A stretch of DNA of 64,000 nucleotides from contig NZ_KB903822.1 of the NCBI RefSeq assembly GCF_000379825.1, positions 1 through 64,000 on the forward strand. Direction: 5' to 3'. Source of the DNA: Longispora albida DSM 44784. GTDB lineage: Bacteria > Actinomycetota > Actinomycetes > Mycobacteriales > Micromonosporaceae. Below, in pieces: positions 35,258 through 43,905 of this stretch (the stretch's first letter is position 1; every line of letters begins with the position of its first letter). The notes under the pieces were generated by a model. The model had not been told where the DNA came from. It saw only the letters and a list, made by a program, of their open reading frames with translations, and made no database searches. The translations under genes and the position numbers were made by a program.

Positions 35258-35725
35258 GGGACGGCACCGGCCGCCGAAGCCAGACGCCCGGCGGGGCCGG
35301 TCTCGCCGAGACCTCCCTCACCGCCTCCGCCGCCCGATAGCACCAAGGCCGCTGAGATTCCGCCCTACACTCGCTGGACCAAGGCTCAAGGCAAGCTCTG
35401 GTCCGCAGACGGCAGGGCCTTGACGGACGTATACCGGGCCGGGAACGGTCCAGCCTCAGACGGAACGGGAATTCGGGAGCCATGGCTATCTGATTCCACG
35501 ATGACGTGGCACGTAGAAGGCCACGCAGCAGCAGTCATGCGGCGCGACCGAATCCGCGGTGCGCATCTGTACATCAACGCCAAGCCTTGCTTGGGTGACA
35601 ACGGGTGCGATGAGAACATCGAGTCTGTGCTACCAGCCGGCTACTCGCTGATCGTGTACTGCGTCGAAAAGGGCTGCACCACCACGAGGGTGTACGAAGG
35701 AACCGGAGAAGGGCTAGATCCATGA
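35258..35725 (+). pseudogene. SCP1.201/DddA-like deaminase toxin domain downstream of an in-frame TGA
   Basis: Continues in frame from the preceding gene: a Pro-rich linker (VSPRPPSPPPPDST), then YTRWTKAQGKLW and the deaminase core. The active-site HxE is in WHVEGHAAAVMRRDR; the zinc cysteines are in INAKPCLGDNGCDENIES (PC-x5-C), followed by VLPAGYSLIVYC. This matches actinobacterial SCP1.201-like cytosine deaminases, the family of the double-stranded-DNA deaminase DddA. The only standard start after the TGA that keeps the core is a TTG at 35420, which would lose the conserved YTRW block and has no ribosome site. Its stop overlaps the next ATG. Catalytic residues look intact. Confidence 0.7.
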
Positions 35726-35997
35726 CCAGCGATTACGACCCCGCCCAGTATCCGCTTGAGGCGTCCCCGGAGGTCGTGGCCGACCTGATGCACCGGCGTG
35801 GCATCAGCACGCGGGCCTTGACTGCGTACGCCCTTTCCATCGGCGCGCAGCCCCCGGACGACAGGGACCGGTGGAAACTGAGCTACGTCTCGTTCCCGGA
35901 GGAATCCGGCCGTGAGCCCGGCCTGTTCTGGCAGAACGGTTACGACGAGCAGGCCGCGTACCCTGCCGAGTACGAGCCACGCCTGCCAAGGACCTGA
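35722..35997 (+). CDS. Candidate immunity protein for the deaminase toxin
   Basis: A 91-residue acidic protein (SDYDPAQYPLEASPEVVADL, QPPDDRDRWKLSYVSFPEE). The ATG overlaps the deaminase stop by ATGA, the usual place of an immunity gene in polymorphic-toxin loci. No family was recognised. The frame is intact although the toxin is interrupted, which would fit continued need for protection. Function is inferred from position only. Confidence 0.55.
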   Translation: MTSDYDPAQYPLEASPEVVADLMHRRGISTRALTAYALSIGAQPPDDRDRWKLSYVSFPEESGREPGLFWQNGYDEQAAYPAEYEPRLPRT

Positions 35998-36066
35998 CGC
36001 ACACGGAGCGAAAGCACCGGGCGGCATGACCAACAGGCGAGTCGTAACGCCGTCGCGTCAGGAGCT

Positions 36067-36827
36067 CTACACCCAGCTGCCCTGGCCTGTGAAGAACTGC
36101 GCGATCGCCCGGGTTGTGTCCGCCGTCCAGGATCTTGATCAGGATCACCTCTTTGCCCCCCCCCGGCAGCTGACTGTGGTCCGCGTGACGGGGTGGCGGT
36201 AGGTGCTGGTCAGGTTGGTGCCGCACAGGTTCACGCGGCGCCAGCTGTCCACAGCGGGCTCGATGGACGGGCCGTTGATGTGGGCGACGCCCTCGCCTTC
36301 GCCGCCGGCGTACGGGACGTTGCGGTCGGCGGTGTCGTGGATGTGGAGGACGGACACGGGGGCCGGGGAGGCGCACGGTACGAGCATGGTGCCGGATACG
36401 GGGGCTATGGCGGCGAAGAGGGTGGTCTCGCAGGCCAGCCGGTAGGCCATCATCGCGCCGTTGGACATGCCGGTCGCGTACACCTTGGACGGGTCGATGC
36501 TGGTGTTCCGGCTGGCCTCGGCGACCACGGCGCTGAGGAACGCCACGTCGTCCACATCGGACCTGCCTAGCTCCCCGCAGCAGCCACCGCCGGCGTTCCA
36601 GGCGTGGTCGGCGCCGTCGGGGTACGCGTTGACGAAGCCGCCTCGTTCCAGCCGTACGCGCCTTCCGCCTGGGCCGTGCTGCCGAACCCACCGTGCAGGA
36701 CGAGGACGAGGGGTACTGCGGGTGAGCGTTCCTCCGGTTCGTACAAGATGAAGGATCTGTTTTTGATCTTGATTTCGGTGCGGGTGCCGGGCGGCCCGGG
36801 CAGGCTGCGCCACGGGCCGCTCGTCAT
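36067..36827 (-). pseudogene. Decayed LpqC/PHB-depolymerase-like esterase
   Basis: Fragments in three frames make up one polyhydroxybutyrate-depolymerase-family esterase. The start (IKNRSFILYEPEERSP, LVLVLHGGFGSTAQAEGAYG) reads to ~36645; then the frame changes and continues RGGFVNAYPDGADHAWNAGG with the nucleophile in YATGMSNGAMMAYRL. A run of nine G on the coding strand (36156-36164) breaks the frame again before EVILIKILDGGH, and a further jump with loss of the usual segment after GGH leads to TTRAIAQFFTGQ and a TAG at 36069. At least two frameshifts and a deletion; probably inactive. It starts 10 bases after the PhoX stop. Confidence 0.8.
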
Positions 36828-36836
36828 GCCGTGTGT

Positions 36837-38252
36837 CTAGTACACGTCGGGGGTGCGGTCAACGGCTCCCCACGGGCCCATGATCGCCAGGACGTAGCCG
36901 GGGCTGTAGATGTTGGCGAACAGGATGCGGGCGTCGCCGCTGAACACCGGGCCTGCGAACTCGCTGTCGTTCAGGTCGTTGCGGGCCATCGGGTAGGACT
37001 TGCCCTTGCGGTTGATGCCGACGAGGTGCGAGACGCCGTCGCCGTCCTCGGCCAGGATCACACCGCCGTACGGGGAGACCGTGATGTTGTCCGGGCCGTC
37101 CCAGTTGGTGCCCTCCTGCTCGGGGTTCGGGTTGACGCCGAAGATGGTCTTCAGGGTGACGGTCTGGGTGTCCGGGTTGAACAGCCAGACCTGGCCGTCG
37201 TGCTCGTTCGGGCTGCCGTCGGTCCTGCGGGCGAAGCTCGACACGAAGTACGCGCCGTTCTCGCCCCACCACGCGCCTTCGAGCTTGCGGGCCCTGGTGA
37301 CCTGGTCGCTGGTGAACTGCTTGCGGACGGACGTGACCCGCGCGTCGCGGTCCGGCACGTCCACCCAGGTCACGGCGTAGGTGGTTCCGGGGACTGTGGC
37401 CTCTGCCAGGTTCACGACGTGCTTGCCGGTGCTGTCGGTGCACTTCATCGCCTGGAGCGTGCCCGCCGTGTCGCCGCCGGGGCTGGTGGCCAGGTCGCGG
37501 AGCTTGCCCTTGCCGCCGGCCCAGCCGGGCGGCGGCGTCCAGCGGTAGTAGCCGCCGTGCGGGTTGTTGGCGTCCTCGGTCTCGTAGACGCAGTGTGTCA
37601 CCGGGTCCACGGCGACGGCCTCGTGCGCGAAGCGGCCGAGGAACTTCAGCGGGACGGGGTTGAGGTTGGCCGCGTTGTTCAGCGGGTCGACCTCGAAGAC
37701 GTACCCGTGGTCCTTCTGGTAGACGGCGCCGGCCCTCTGCTCGGTCTCCTCGCAGGTCAGCCAGGTCTTCCACGGGGTGACCCCGCCCGCGCAGTTGAGC
37801 AGGGTGCCCGCCAGCGACACGTACTCCCGGATCCGGAGACCGCACCGGTCGGCTTCGAGGTTCGTGGTGCCGCCCGGGGCTGCCGGGTCGTAGGTCAGGC
37901 CCGGCAGCGCTGGCACCCGGTACGCGGGGTTGCCGCTCTGCTCGTGGTTGCACACCAGGGCCGTGCCGTCCGGGCCACGGAACCAGCCCATGCCGTCGAT
38001 GCTGGCCGGGGTCGGCTCGCCGCTCTCCAGCCGGGTGACGCCGGCCTGCGCGACGATCTCGTAGCGGAAGCCGGGCGGGAGGGCGAGCAGGCCCCTGGGG
38101 TCGGCGACGAGTTCGCCATATGTGCCGTCCGGGCGCCAGGCCAGCGCGGCCTGCGGACCGGCCACGGCCTCGATGCTCCCGGCCATGACGATGCCAAGGC
38201 CGCCGGCGGCGGACGTGCGCAGCAGGGACCGGCGGGACAGAGGGGAAGTCAC
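36837..38252 (-). CDS. PhoX-family (DUF839) phosphatase, Tat-exported
   Basis: A 471-residue protein of the PhoX alkaline phosphatase family. The N-terminus holds a twin-arginine signal, SRRSLLRTSAAGGLGIVMAG. Family blocks include WFRGPDGTALVCNHEQSGN, TPWKTWLTCEETEQR, GRFAHEAVAVDP, VYETEDANNPHGGYYRW, WDGPDNITVSPYGGVILAEDG and GPVFSGDARILFANIYSPG. PhoX enzymes are Ca/Fe-dependent phosphomonoesterases working outside the cell. The GTG at 38252 has GGAAAGG 7 bases upstream and places the signal at the very start. Likely an operon with the broken esterase. Confidence 0.9.
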   Translation of the reverse strand: MTSPLSRRSLLRTSAAGGLGIVMAGSIEAVAGPQAALAWRPDGTYGELVADPRGLLALPPGFRYEIVAQAGVTRLESGEPTPASIDGMGWFRGPDGTALVCNHEQSGNPAYRVPALPGLTYDPAAPGGTTNLEADRCGLRIREYVSLAGTLLNCAGGVTPWKTWLTCEETEQRAGAVYQKDHGYVFEVDPLNNAANLNPVPLKFLGRFAHEAVAVDPVTHCVYETEDANNPHGGYYRWTPPPGWAGGKGKLRDLATSPGGDTAGTLQAMKCTDSTGKHVVNLAEATVPGTTYAVTWVDVPDRDARVTSVRKQFTSDQVTRARKLEGAWWGENGAYFVSSFARRTDGSPNEHDGQVWLFNPDTQTVTLKTIFGVNPNPEQEGTNWDGPDNITVSPYGGVILAEDGDGVSHLVGINRKGKSYPMARNDLNDSEFAGPVFSGDARILFANIYSPGYVLAIMGPWGAVDRTPDVY

Positions 38253-38435
38253 AACAGGACCTTTCCGGTTGAGCGGCAGCTTGCCAGCGCCGAGGCGAGT
38301 CACGGGCGAGTCTTCGCCTTGAACGGGCCGGAGCCTATCCGTCCCCTCAGGAGCCAGGCGAGAGCTCCCGTGCACGCCGCCCGGGTGCCGCACGGGACAT
38401 CCGCACAGGTCAGGGAGTGTTTCCCCGTGCTCATC

Positions 38436-38449
38436 GCTGAAATTTCAGC
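38436..38449. promoter_or_regulatory. 14-bp perfect palindrome upstream of nucleotidyltransferase gene
   Basis: GCTGAAATTTCAGC, perfectly self-complementary and AT-rich in the centre, about 50 bases before the ATG at 38499. It sits in the 246-base gap between the divergent PhoX and nucleotidyltransferase genes and could be an operator; no regulator is identified. Confidence 0.45.
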
Positions 38450-38498
38450 CAGCAGGTACAACGTTCGCGGCTAGCCTCTCCTGGTGGAGCACAAGCCA

Positions 38499-39200
38499 AT
38501 GGAAAACGAGCCGGCGGAAGACGCCCGCGATCTGGTCACCGAGCTGTTTCCCCAGGCGCGCTGGGCGCTGCTGACCGGGAGTGTCACGACGGCGCACCGC
38601 ACGGCCGGGTCCGATCTCGATATCGTGGTCATGCTGCCGGACGGTGATCCGGCGGCTCCGCACCGGGATTCGCGGCACTATCGCGGCTGGCCGGCCGAGC
38701 TGTTCGTGCACGACGCCGCCTCGCTCGCGCACTACCTCGCGAAGGAGCTGCCTTCGCAACGGCCGGTCCTGCACCAGATGGTGGCGATGGGCGTGCCGCT
38801 GCTCGGCGATCCATCGTCCACTCAGGACGAATGCCGGGCAGTGCTGGACAAGGGTCCCGGGCTGCCGGGCGAGGCTGAACGCGACCGGGCGCGGTACATG
38901 CTCACGGACCAGATCGACGAACTGACGCACAACACCGACCCTGGCGAGCAGGCGGTCATCGCGGCGGTGGCGTGGCTGTACGCCGGGCAGCAGACGCTGG
39001 CGCTCGCGGGCCGGTGGGTCGCGCACGGCAAGTGGCTGATCCGCGACCTGCGTGCGTACGACCCGGACGTCGCCATCGAATGGCTTGCTGCGCAAGGAAA
39101 TCCGGCCGCCATCATCGCCTACGTCGAGACGCTGCTCGTCCGGCACGGCGGTCCGCTGTTCGCGGGTTACACCGTGCCGGGCGAGCGCCCCAGTTCCTAG
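38499..39200 (+). CDS. Nucleotidyltransferase-fold protein (KNTase/polymerase-beta type)
   Basis: A 233-residue protein with the nucleotidyltransferase motif LLTGSVTTAHRTAGSDLDIV (GS-x9-SDLD) and a third carboxylate likely in AELFVHD. A helical C-terminal domain follows (QAVIAAVAWLYAGQQTLALA), as in kanamycin-type nucleotidyltransferases. Possible roles are small-molecule or antibiotic adenylylation or the NTase half of a MNT/HEPN-like pair; no HEPN partner is adjacent. The ATG at 38499 has GGAG 9 bases upstream; a GTG at 38484 is an alternative. Overlaps the convergent protease stop by 4 bases. Confidence 0.8.
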   Translation: MENEPAEDARDLVTELFPQARWALLTGSVTTAHRTAGSDLDIVVMLPDGDPAAPHRDSRHYRGWPAELFVHDAASLAHYLAKELPSQRPVLHQMVAMGVPLLGDPSSTQDECRAVLDKGPGLPGEAERDRARYMLTDQIDELTHNTDPGEQAVIAAVAWLYAGQQTLALAGRWVAHGKWLIRDLRAYDPDVAIEWLAAQGNPAAIIAYVETLLVRHGGPLFAGYTVPGERPSS

Positions 39201-41707
39201 TACTCGGCCTTCACCGTGACGCCGGAGCAGGCCGTCGTCCCGTAGAGGCTGAGGTAGCGGTAGCCGGCCTGGGCGTTGGTGACGGTGATGGTCTCACCGT
39301 TGCCAGCGTTCGCCGACCGCGACGTGTAGCTGTTCGTGTAGGCCCAGCTGTTCGCGTTGTAGTACAGGTCGCAGTTGCCGGTGCCGCCGGAGGACGTGAA
39401 GCGGAGCGTGGTCACGCCGGCCGACAGGTAGATGTAGAAGTGGTCGTAGTTGCCGGCCGCGGTGCCCCGGTTGCTGCGCTGGCAGTTGCGGTCCAGCGTC
39501 CGCAGGTCCGGCCCGGTGCACTCCGGCAGTCCACCTGACGAGACTGCCACAGCCTGCGTGCTGCTGGCCGTCGCGCCCTTGTTGTCAGTGACAGTCAATT
39601 TCACTGTGTACGAGCCAGCACCCGCATAGGTTTTCACCGGGCTCGCCGCCGTCGAGGTGGTCCCGTCGCCAAAATCCCAGGACCGAGACGTGACGCTGCC
39701 ATCGGGGTCGGTGGACCGATCCGTGAAGGTCGCGGTCAGCCCGCTCGTGGTGAAGGTGAAGCTGGACACCGGCGGCTGGTTGGACGGCGTGCCGCCGCCA
39801 CACGAGCCCGCCGCGCACGCCGCGAGCCACGTACGCCAGTCGTTGTCGTAGCGCGTCCCGATCGTCGACTTGAGGTATGTCCGGGCGGCGTTCCAGTTGC
39901 CGGCACGGTAGTAGCCGAGCACCGTCGTCATGTCGGATCGGTGCGACTGGAGCATGTAGCGGACGGCCAGGTACCCCCAGCGGTAGATCCGGGTGCTGTC
40001 CGCGTTGTCGTACGTCGTGTCGAACAGGGTGCTCAGCGCGTACGTGCCCTTCCCGGCCTCGGTGATCGCGGCGGTGTAGGTGAGGTTCCGGTACGAGTAC
40101 GAGATGTACTCCGCGAAGCCCTCCACCCACCAGATCGTCGGGGTCGTGATGTTGGCGCCGAAATCGCCGTGCATGTTGAACCGGCCGTCGAGGTAGTGCG
40201 TGTACTCGTGGTTCAGGTTCCAGATCTCGAAGGACGGGCGGGCCCACTCGGCCTCGTAGGCGATGAAGCGGGCCTGGTTGGCCGGGTCGGCGGGGTTGCC
40301 TTCGAGGTACATGCCGCCGTTGTTGGTGTTGATGCCGAACAGTGCTCCGGCGTAGGTCTGGTAGTCGCGTGACGAGTCGAAGACGACGACTTCGAGGTCG
40401 GTGTTGACATCGCCGGAGACGGGACCGGGGTCGGCCACGACGCTGTGGAAGTATGCGTCCTGGTTGAGCATGCTCGTGCATGCCGACGACAGGTCACCCG
40501 CCGTCATCTGCTGCGCGCGGATCCGCAGGGTCGACGCGCAGGTGTGGCTGACGGGGAGCACCGCAGCCGACAGCCGGGCCTGGAGGTTGCACGTGTCGAA
40601 GTACGCGCAGTTGGCCTTGTCGTAGTAGTCGGCCATCTCGGCCACGCCGACCCACAGCGCCGCCCGGGGGCCCGTCATCGCCGACTTGGTCAGCAGGTCA
40701 CGCGCCAGCGGCCGGACCTTGGTGTGCATCGCGGAGTGCTGGAGGAAACGGCCCAGTTCCCGGCCGGCGTTCGCCGTCAGGTAGCCCCGGTCGCCGCCGA
40801 GCATGTCCAGGTGGGAGGTGGCGAAGGTGTGGAGGGTGTCCAGGAGGCTCTGGTCGGCCTGCACTGCGGACACGAACGCCGGTACCTGGTGGCCACGGAA
40901 GGTCACCGTGTAGGTGTTGTTGACGGCCGCGAGCATCCACCAGTACGCGTCGTAGGAACTGTTGTAGCTGGTCAGCATCCGCTTCACGACCCAGATGTAC
41001 CGGGCGTTCTCCTCCGCCGAGTCGATCAGCGTGACCGCCTCGGCCAGGGTCTGCCCGTTGGCGTCGTTCACGTCGAAGGCGCGGCTGTTCCCGAAGAAAC
41101 TGTCCAGCCCGGACCTGATCGCCGTCTGGAGCGCCGTGCCGTACGTGCCGACATCCGCCGGGTGGTACCAGTGCACGAAGTAGCCGGCGCGCAGGTAGAG
41201 CACGAGCTGCGCGGTACCGGTGCTGTTGTCCCCCGGGTACGAGATGCCGTTGTCCCGCAGCCCGTAGGCCACAGACGTCATCTGCGCTTCCCGGAAGGCG
41301 CCGTTCGCGTCCGAACCGGTCAGCTTGAAGAGCGTGTTGACGCAGTCCAGTGTGGAGGCTTTGATCTGCGCGACGAGCGCCCAGCCGGTCTTGCTGGTGA
41401 AGTCGCTGACGGTGCAGGCGGCTGCGGCCAGGCCCTGCGGCTGGGCTGGCGGCGCGGCGTCGTAGTCGCGGCGGGTCGCGTCGCTGGACGCGGGAAGCGG
41501 GGCGCGGTCCTTCATGGGCAGCGGCGACGTGCCCACGTGCTGCGGATCGCGGTCAGGGGCCACGACCGGCGTGCCCACGGCCGGCGAGGCCTGGGCCGGG
41601 GCTGCGGTGGCGGGAAGGGCTGGAGCGGCGAGCAGTCCCGCCGCGAGGCTGGCGACGACAAGGGACAACCGGGCGACAATGAGCCGCCCTTGAGGCATCG
41701 GTCTCAC
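39197..41707 (-). CDS. Secreted M9-type collagenase-like metalloprotease with PKD and PPC domains
   Basis: An 836-residue precursor. Sec signal peptide (LSLVVASLAAGLLAAPALPATAAPA), a ~400-residue helical activator-like region, then the gluzincin catalytic site NHEYTHYLDGRF (HEYTH) with the third ligand Glu in WWVEGFAEYIS. Next come a PKD domain (FTDRSTDPDGSVTSRSWDFG) and a C-terminal PPC domain (YDHFYIYLSAGVTTLRF). This is the M9 order of Clostridium/Vibrio-type collagenases. The GTG at 41707 has GGAG 6 bases upstream. It probably degrades collagen-like or other structural proteins outside the cell. It stands alone. Confidence 0.92.
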   Translation of the reverse strand: MRPMPQGRLIVARLSLVVASLAAGLLAAPALPATAAPAQASPAVGTPVVAPDRDPQHVGTSPLPMKDRAPLPASSDATRRDYDAAPPAQPQGLAAAACTVSDFTSKTGWALVAQIKASTLDCVNTLFKLTGSDANGAFREAQMTSVAYGLRDNGISYPGDNSTGTAQLVLYLRAGYFVHWYHPADVGTYGTALQTAIRSGLDSFFGNSRAFDVNDANGQTLAEAVTLIDSAEENARYIWVVKRMLTSYNSSYDAYWWMLAAVNNTYTVTFRGHQVPAFVSAVQADQSLLDTLHTFATSHLDMLGGDRGYLTANAGRELGRFLQHSAMHTKVRPLARDLLTKSAMTGPRAALWVGVAEMADYYDKANCAYFDTCNLQARLSAAVLPVSHTCASTLRIRAQQMTAGDLSSACTSMLNQDAYFHSVVADPGPVSGDVNTDLEVVVFDSSRDYQTYAGALFGINTNNGGMYLEGNPADPANQARFIAYEAEWARPSFEIWNLNHEYTHYLDGRFNMHGDFGANITTPTIWWVEGFAEYISYSYRNLTYTAAITEAGKGTYALSTLFDTTYDNADSTRIYRWGYLAVRYMLQSHRSDMTTVLGYYRAGNWNAARTYLKSTIGTRYDNDWRTWLAACAAGSCGGGTPSNQPPVSSFTFTTSGLTATFTDRSTDPDGSVTSRSWDFGDGTTSTAASPVKTYAGAGSYTVKLTVTDNKGATASSTQAVAVSSGGLPECTGPDLRTLDRNCQRSNRGTAAGNYDHFYIYLSAGVTTLRFTSSGGTGNCDLYYNANSWAYTNSYTSRSANAGNGETITVTNAQAGYRYLSLYGTTACSGVTVKAEY

Positions 41708-41865
41708 TGGGGTCTCCGAGAGGGGGTCGGCGATCCCCGGCCACAGTGGCCGGTGCCCAGAACCTAGGAGCCCGCACGCGTCCGGACAACAGCCGTTAGC
41801 CCGTCATTGACGCCCATCACTTCGAACGTTACCCGAACCCTAAAGGTCCCTCAGCAACCTAACCG

Positions 41866-42828
41866 CTAACCCAGTCTCGGGTGGGCCTCGGGATGCGCTG
41901 CCCACCACGGGCGGAACACCGGGCTCGCCAGGGCGTGCGTGGTGTAGGCGCGGGCCACCGCGTAGTACACCTCGGCGGCGACCTCCTCCGCGATCCGCGA
42001 CCGGCGCCAGGCCATCACCAGCCGGAAGCGCAGCGGGTCGCCGGCCAGCCTGCGGATCACCATGCCCCGGCCGCCCAGCGACGTCGGCTCGACCAGCCGG
42101 ACGGCCTGCCCGGTCTCGATCAGCGGGCCACCGCCCCCGCTCGGCGCGTCGAACCGTACCCTCGGCTCGAAGCCAGCCCGCCTGCACGCGTTCCGCAGCG
42201 CGGCGAGCGAGCCGTCGTCGGCGCCGGGCGGCGAGATCCACGACTCGCCCGCCAGGTCGGCGAGGTCGATCTCGGCGCGCTGGGCGAGCGGATGCTGGTC
42301 GGACAGCGCGATGAAGATCGGTACCCAGGGCACGAGCATCCGCTGACCCAGCTCCGGCGCGATGGAGATCTGCTGCTCGTCGGACAGCCCGATCACCGCC
42401 ACGTCGAGCCGGTCGTGGGCCAGGCCCTGGGTGAGGTTGATCGACGAGGACTCGACCTGCATCGTGATCTCGGTGTCCGGCAGGGCGGCCGTCACGTTCT
42501 CCAGCATCGTCCCGCAGCAGTCCATGTGCGCGGAGCCGAGCCGGAGCCTGGCTGCCGGTGACTGCCCGCCGCCGGTAAGGTCGCCGATGAAACCGTCCAG
42601 TTCGGCCAGGACGAGCCGGGCGCGCTGGAGCGCACGCTCGCCGAGCGGCGTGGGCCGCACGCCGGAGCGGCTGCGGACGAACAGCTCGCCGCCGAGCGAG
42701 CGTTCGACCCGCTGGAGCAGGGCGGTGAGGGCTGGCTGCGACATGCCCAGCCGCACCGCGGCCCGGGAGACGCTGCCCGCCTCCGCGATGGCGCACAGCG
42801 CCCGCAGGTGCCGGACGTCGAGATCCAT
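41866..42828 (-). CDS. LysR-family transcriptional regulator
   Basis: A 320-residue regulator with the LysR winged helix (LRALCAIAEAGSVSRAAVRL, GMSQPALTALLQRVERSLG) and an effector domain (VAVIGLSDEQQISIAPEL, LADLAGESWISPPGADDG). The ATG at 42828 starts the canonical MDLDVRHLRALC. Divergent from a response-regulator gene 61 bases away; a metabolic target is not obvious from neighbours. Confidence 0.92.
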   Translation of the reverse strand: MDLDVRHLRALCAIAEAGSVSRAAVRLGMSQPALTALLQRVERSLGGELFVRSRSGVRPTPLGERALQRARLVLAELDGFIGDLTGGGQSPAARLRLGSAHMDCCGTMLENVTAALPDTEITMQVESSSINLTQGLAHDRLDVAVIGLSDEQQISIAPELGQRMLVPWVPIFIALSDQHPLAQRAEIDLADLAGESWISPPGADDGSLAALRNACRRAGFEPRVRFDAPSGGGGPLIETGQAVRLVEPTSLGGRGMVIRRLAGDPLRFRLVMAWRRSRIAEEVAAEVYYAVARAYTTHALASPVFRPWWAAHPEAHPRLG

Positions 42829-42888
42829 AACCAAAGGCTATACGCGCTGCTATGACCGCAGGCAGCCAGCCGGTGTGAGGCTGCTGGA

Positions 42889-43581
42889 ATGACGGACATC
42901 CTGCTCATCGACGGCGACGCCGCCGCGCGGCGGGCGATGGCCGACGGGCTGGCCGGGCACGGTCACGCCGTCACGAGCCTGCCGCTGTCCGAGGTCGGCA
43001 CGGCACTGTCCGGCCTGGCCCAGACGCAGGCCGGCCTGCCGGACGCCGTGGTGATCGACCCGTGCGCCGCCGGTACGGACAGCGTGCTGATCCTGCGCCT
43101 GCTCCGGATGGCGGCCGGGCGGCCGGTGCTGGTCACGGCGGCCGGGCTGGGCGACACGGGAGTGGCCCGGCTGCTGGCCGCCGGTGCCGACGCCCACGCC
43201 CGCAAGCCGTGCTCGGCCGCGCTGGTCAGCGCCATGCTGCGGGCGATCCTCCGCCGGGTACCGAGCCCGGTGCCAGCTCCGGCCCGGGTGATCGGGCAGC
43301 TCCGGCTCGACGCCGCCGCGCGGGAGGCCACGTTGTCCGGTCAGCCTCTCCAGCTCACCGCCGCCGAGTTCGACCTGCTGGCCTGCCTGAGCGAGCATCC
43401 GGGGCGGGTACTGTCCCGCGCCATGCTCGGCGCCCGCCTCCGCCCCGGACGGCGGGCGGCTCCGGCCCGGTCCGTCGACGTGCTGCTGTCCCGGCTGCGG
43501 GCCAAGCTCGGCGAGCATGCCAGCGCGCCCCGGTACCTACACAGCACCCGGGGGCACGGCGTCGCGCTCCGGGAGCCGTGA
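42889..43581 (+). CDS. OmpR-like response regulator, orphan
   Basis: A 230-residue two-domain regulator. The receiver has the acidic start ILLIDGDAA, phospho-acceptor Asp in AVVIDPCAAGTD and Lys in ARKPCSA. The C-terminal winged helix (LQLTAAEFDLLACLSEHPGR, SVDVLLSRLRAKLGE, YLHSTRGHGVAL) is of the OmpR/PhoB type. No histidine kinase gene is near. Its TGA overlaps the next ATG (TGATG). Confidence 0.88.
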   Translation: MTDILLIDGDAAARRAMADGLAGHGHAVTSLPLSEVGTALSGLAQTQAGLPDAVVIDPCAAGTDSVLILRLLRMAAGRPVLVTAAGLGDTGVARLLAAGADAHARKPCSAALVSAMLRAILRRVPSPVPAPARVIGQLRLDAAAREATLSGQPLQLTAAEFDLLACLSEHPGRVLSRAMLGARLRPGRRAAPARSVDVLLSRLRAKLGEHASAPRYLHSTRGHGVALREP

Positions 43582-43904
43582 TGAGGGTCGGGGCACTGCC
43601 TGACGGCTCCGGCCGGTACCGGCTCGACGGGCTCCGCCTCGACGGGCCCGGAGCCGGGGTCCACGTGTACTGGCTGACGGCCGGCGAGACGTACCGCCTC
43701 CGGCACGACGGCGCGGCGTGGACGGTGACCGGCGGCTCGTGGTTCCGCCCCGGCATCACGTACCGGCTGACCCGGGCTGGCCGGCCGGCCACGGCGCTCC
43801 CCGGGACCGGCGGCGATCCGTTCACCCTCGACACCCGCTGCGAGTACGAGCTGCGGGGCCCCGAGTGGATGGTGGACCGGAAAGCGCTCGAGGTAGTCGC
43901 CTAG
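43581..43904 (+). CDS. Small hypothetical protein coupled to response regulator
   Basis: A 107-residue protein, basic and beta-rich (GRYRLDGLRLDGPG, YWLTAGETYRLRHDGAAWTV, YRLTRAGRPATAL, TLDTRCEYELRG). It is translationally coupled to the response regulator by TGATG. No family recognised, no signal peptide. Role could relate to the regulator, by position only. Confidence 0.55.
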   Translation: MRVGALPDGSGRYRLDGLRLDGPGAGVHVYWLTAGETYRLRHDGAAWTVTGGSWFRPGITYRLTRAGRPATALPGTGGDPFTLDTRCEYELRGPEWMVDRKALEVVA

Positions 43905-43905
43905 C

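Noticed and set aside
36029-36202. Short plus-strand frame before the broken esterase
   Set aside because: No ribosome site or family features; it runs antisense to pseudogene fragments and through the C9 tract.
39500-39610. Possible frameshift in the PKD region of the collagenase
   Set aside because: The PKD and PPC domains read through in one frame with normal motifs.
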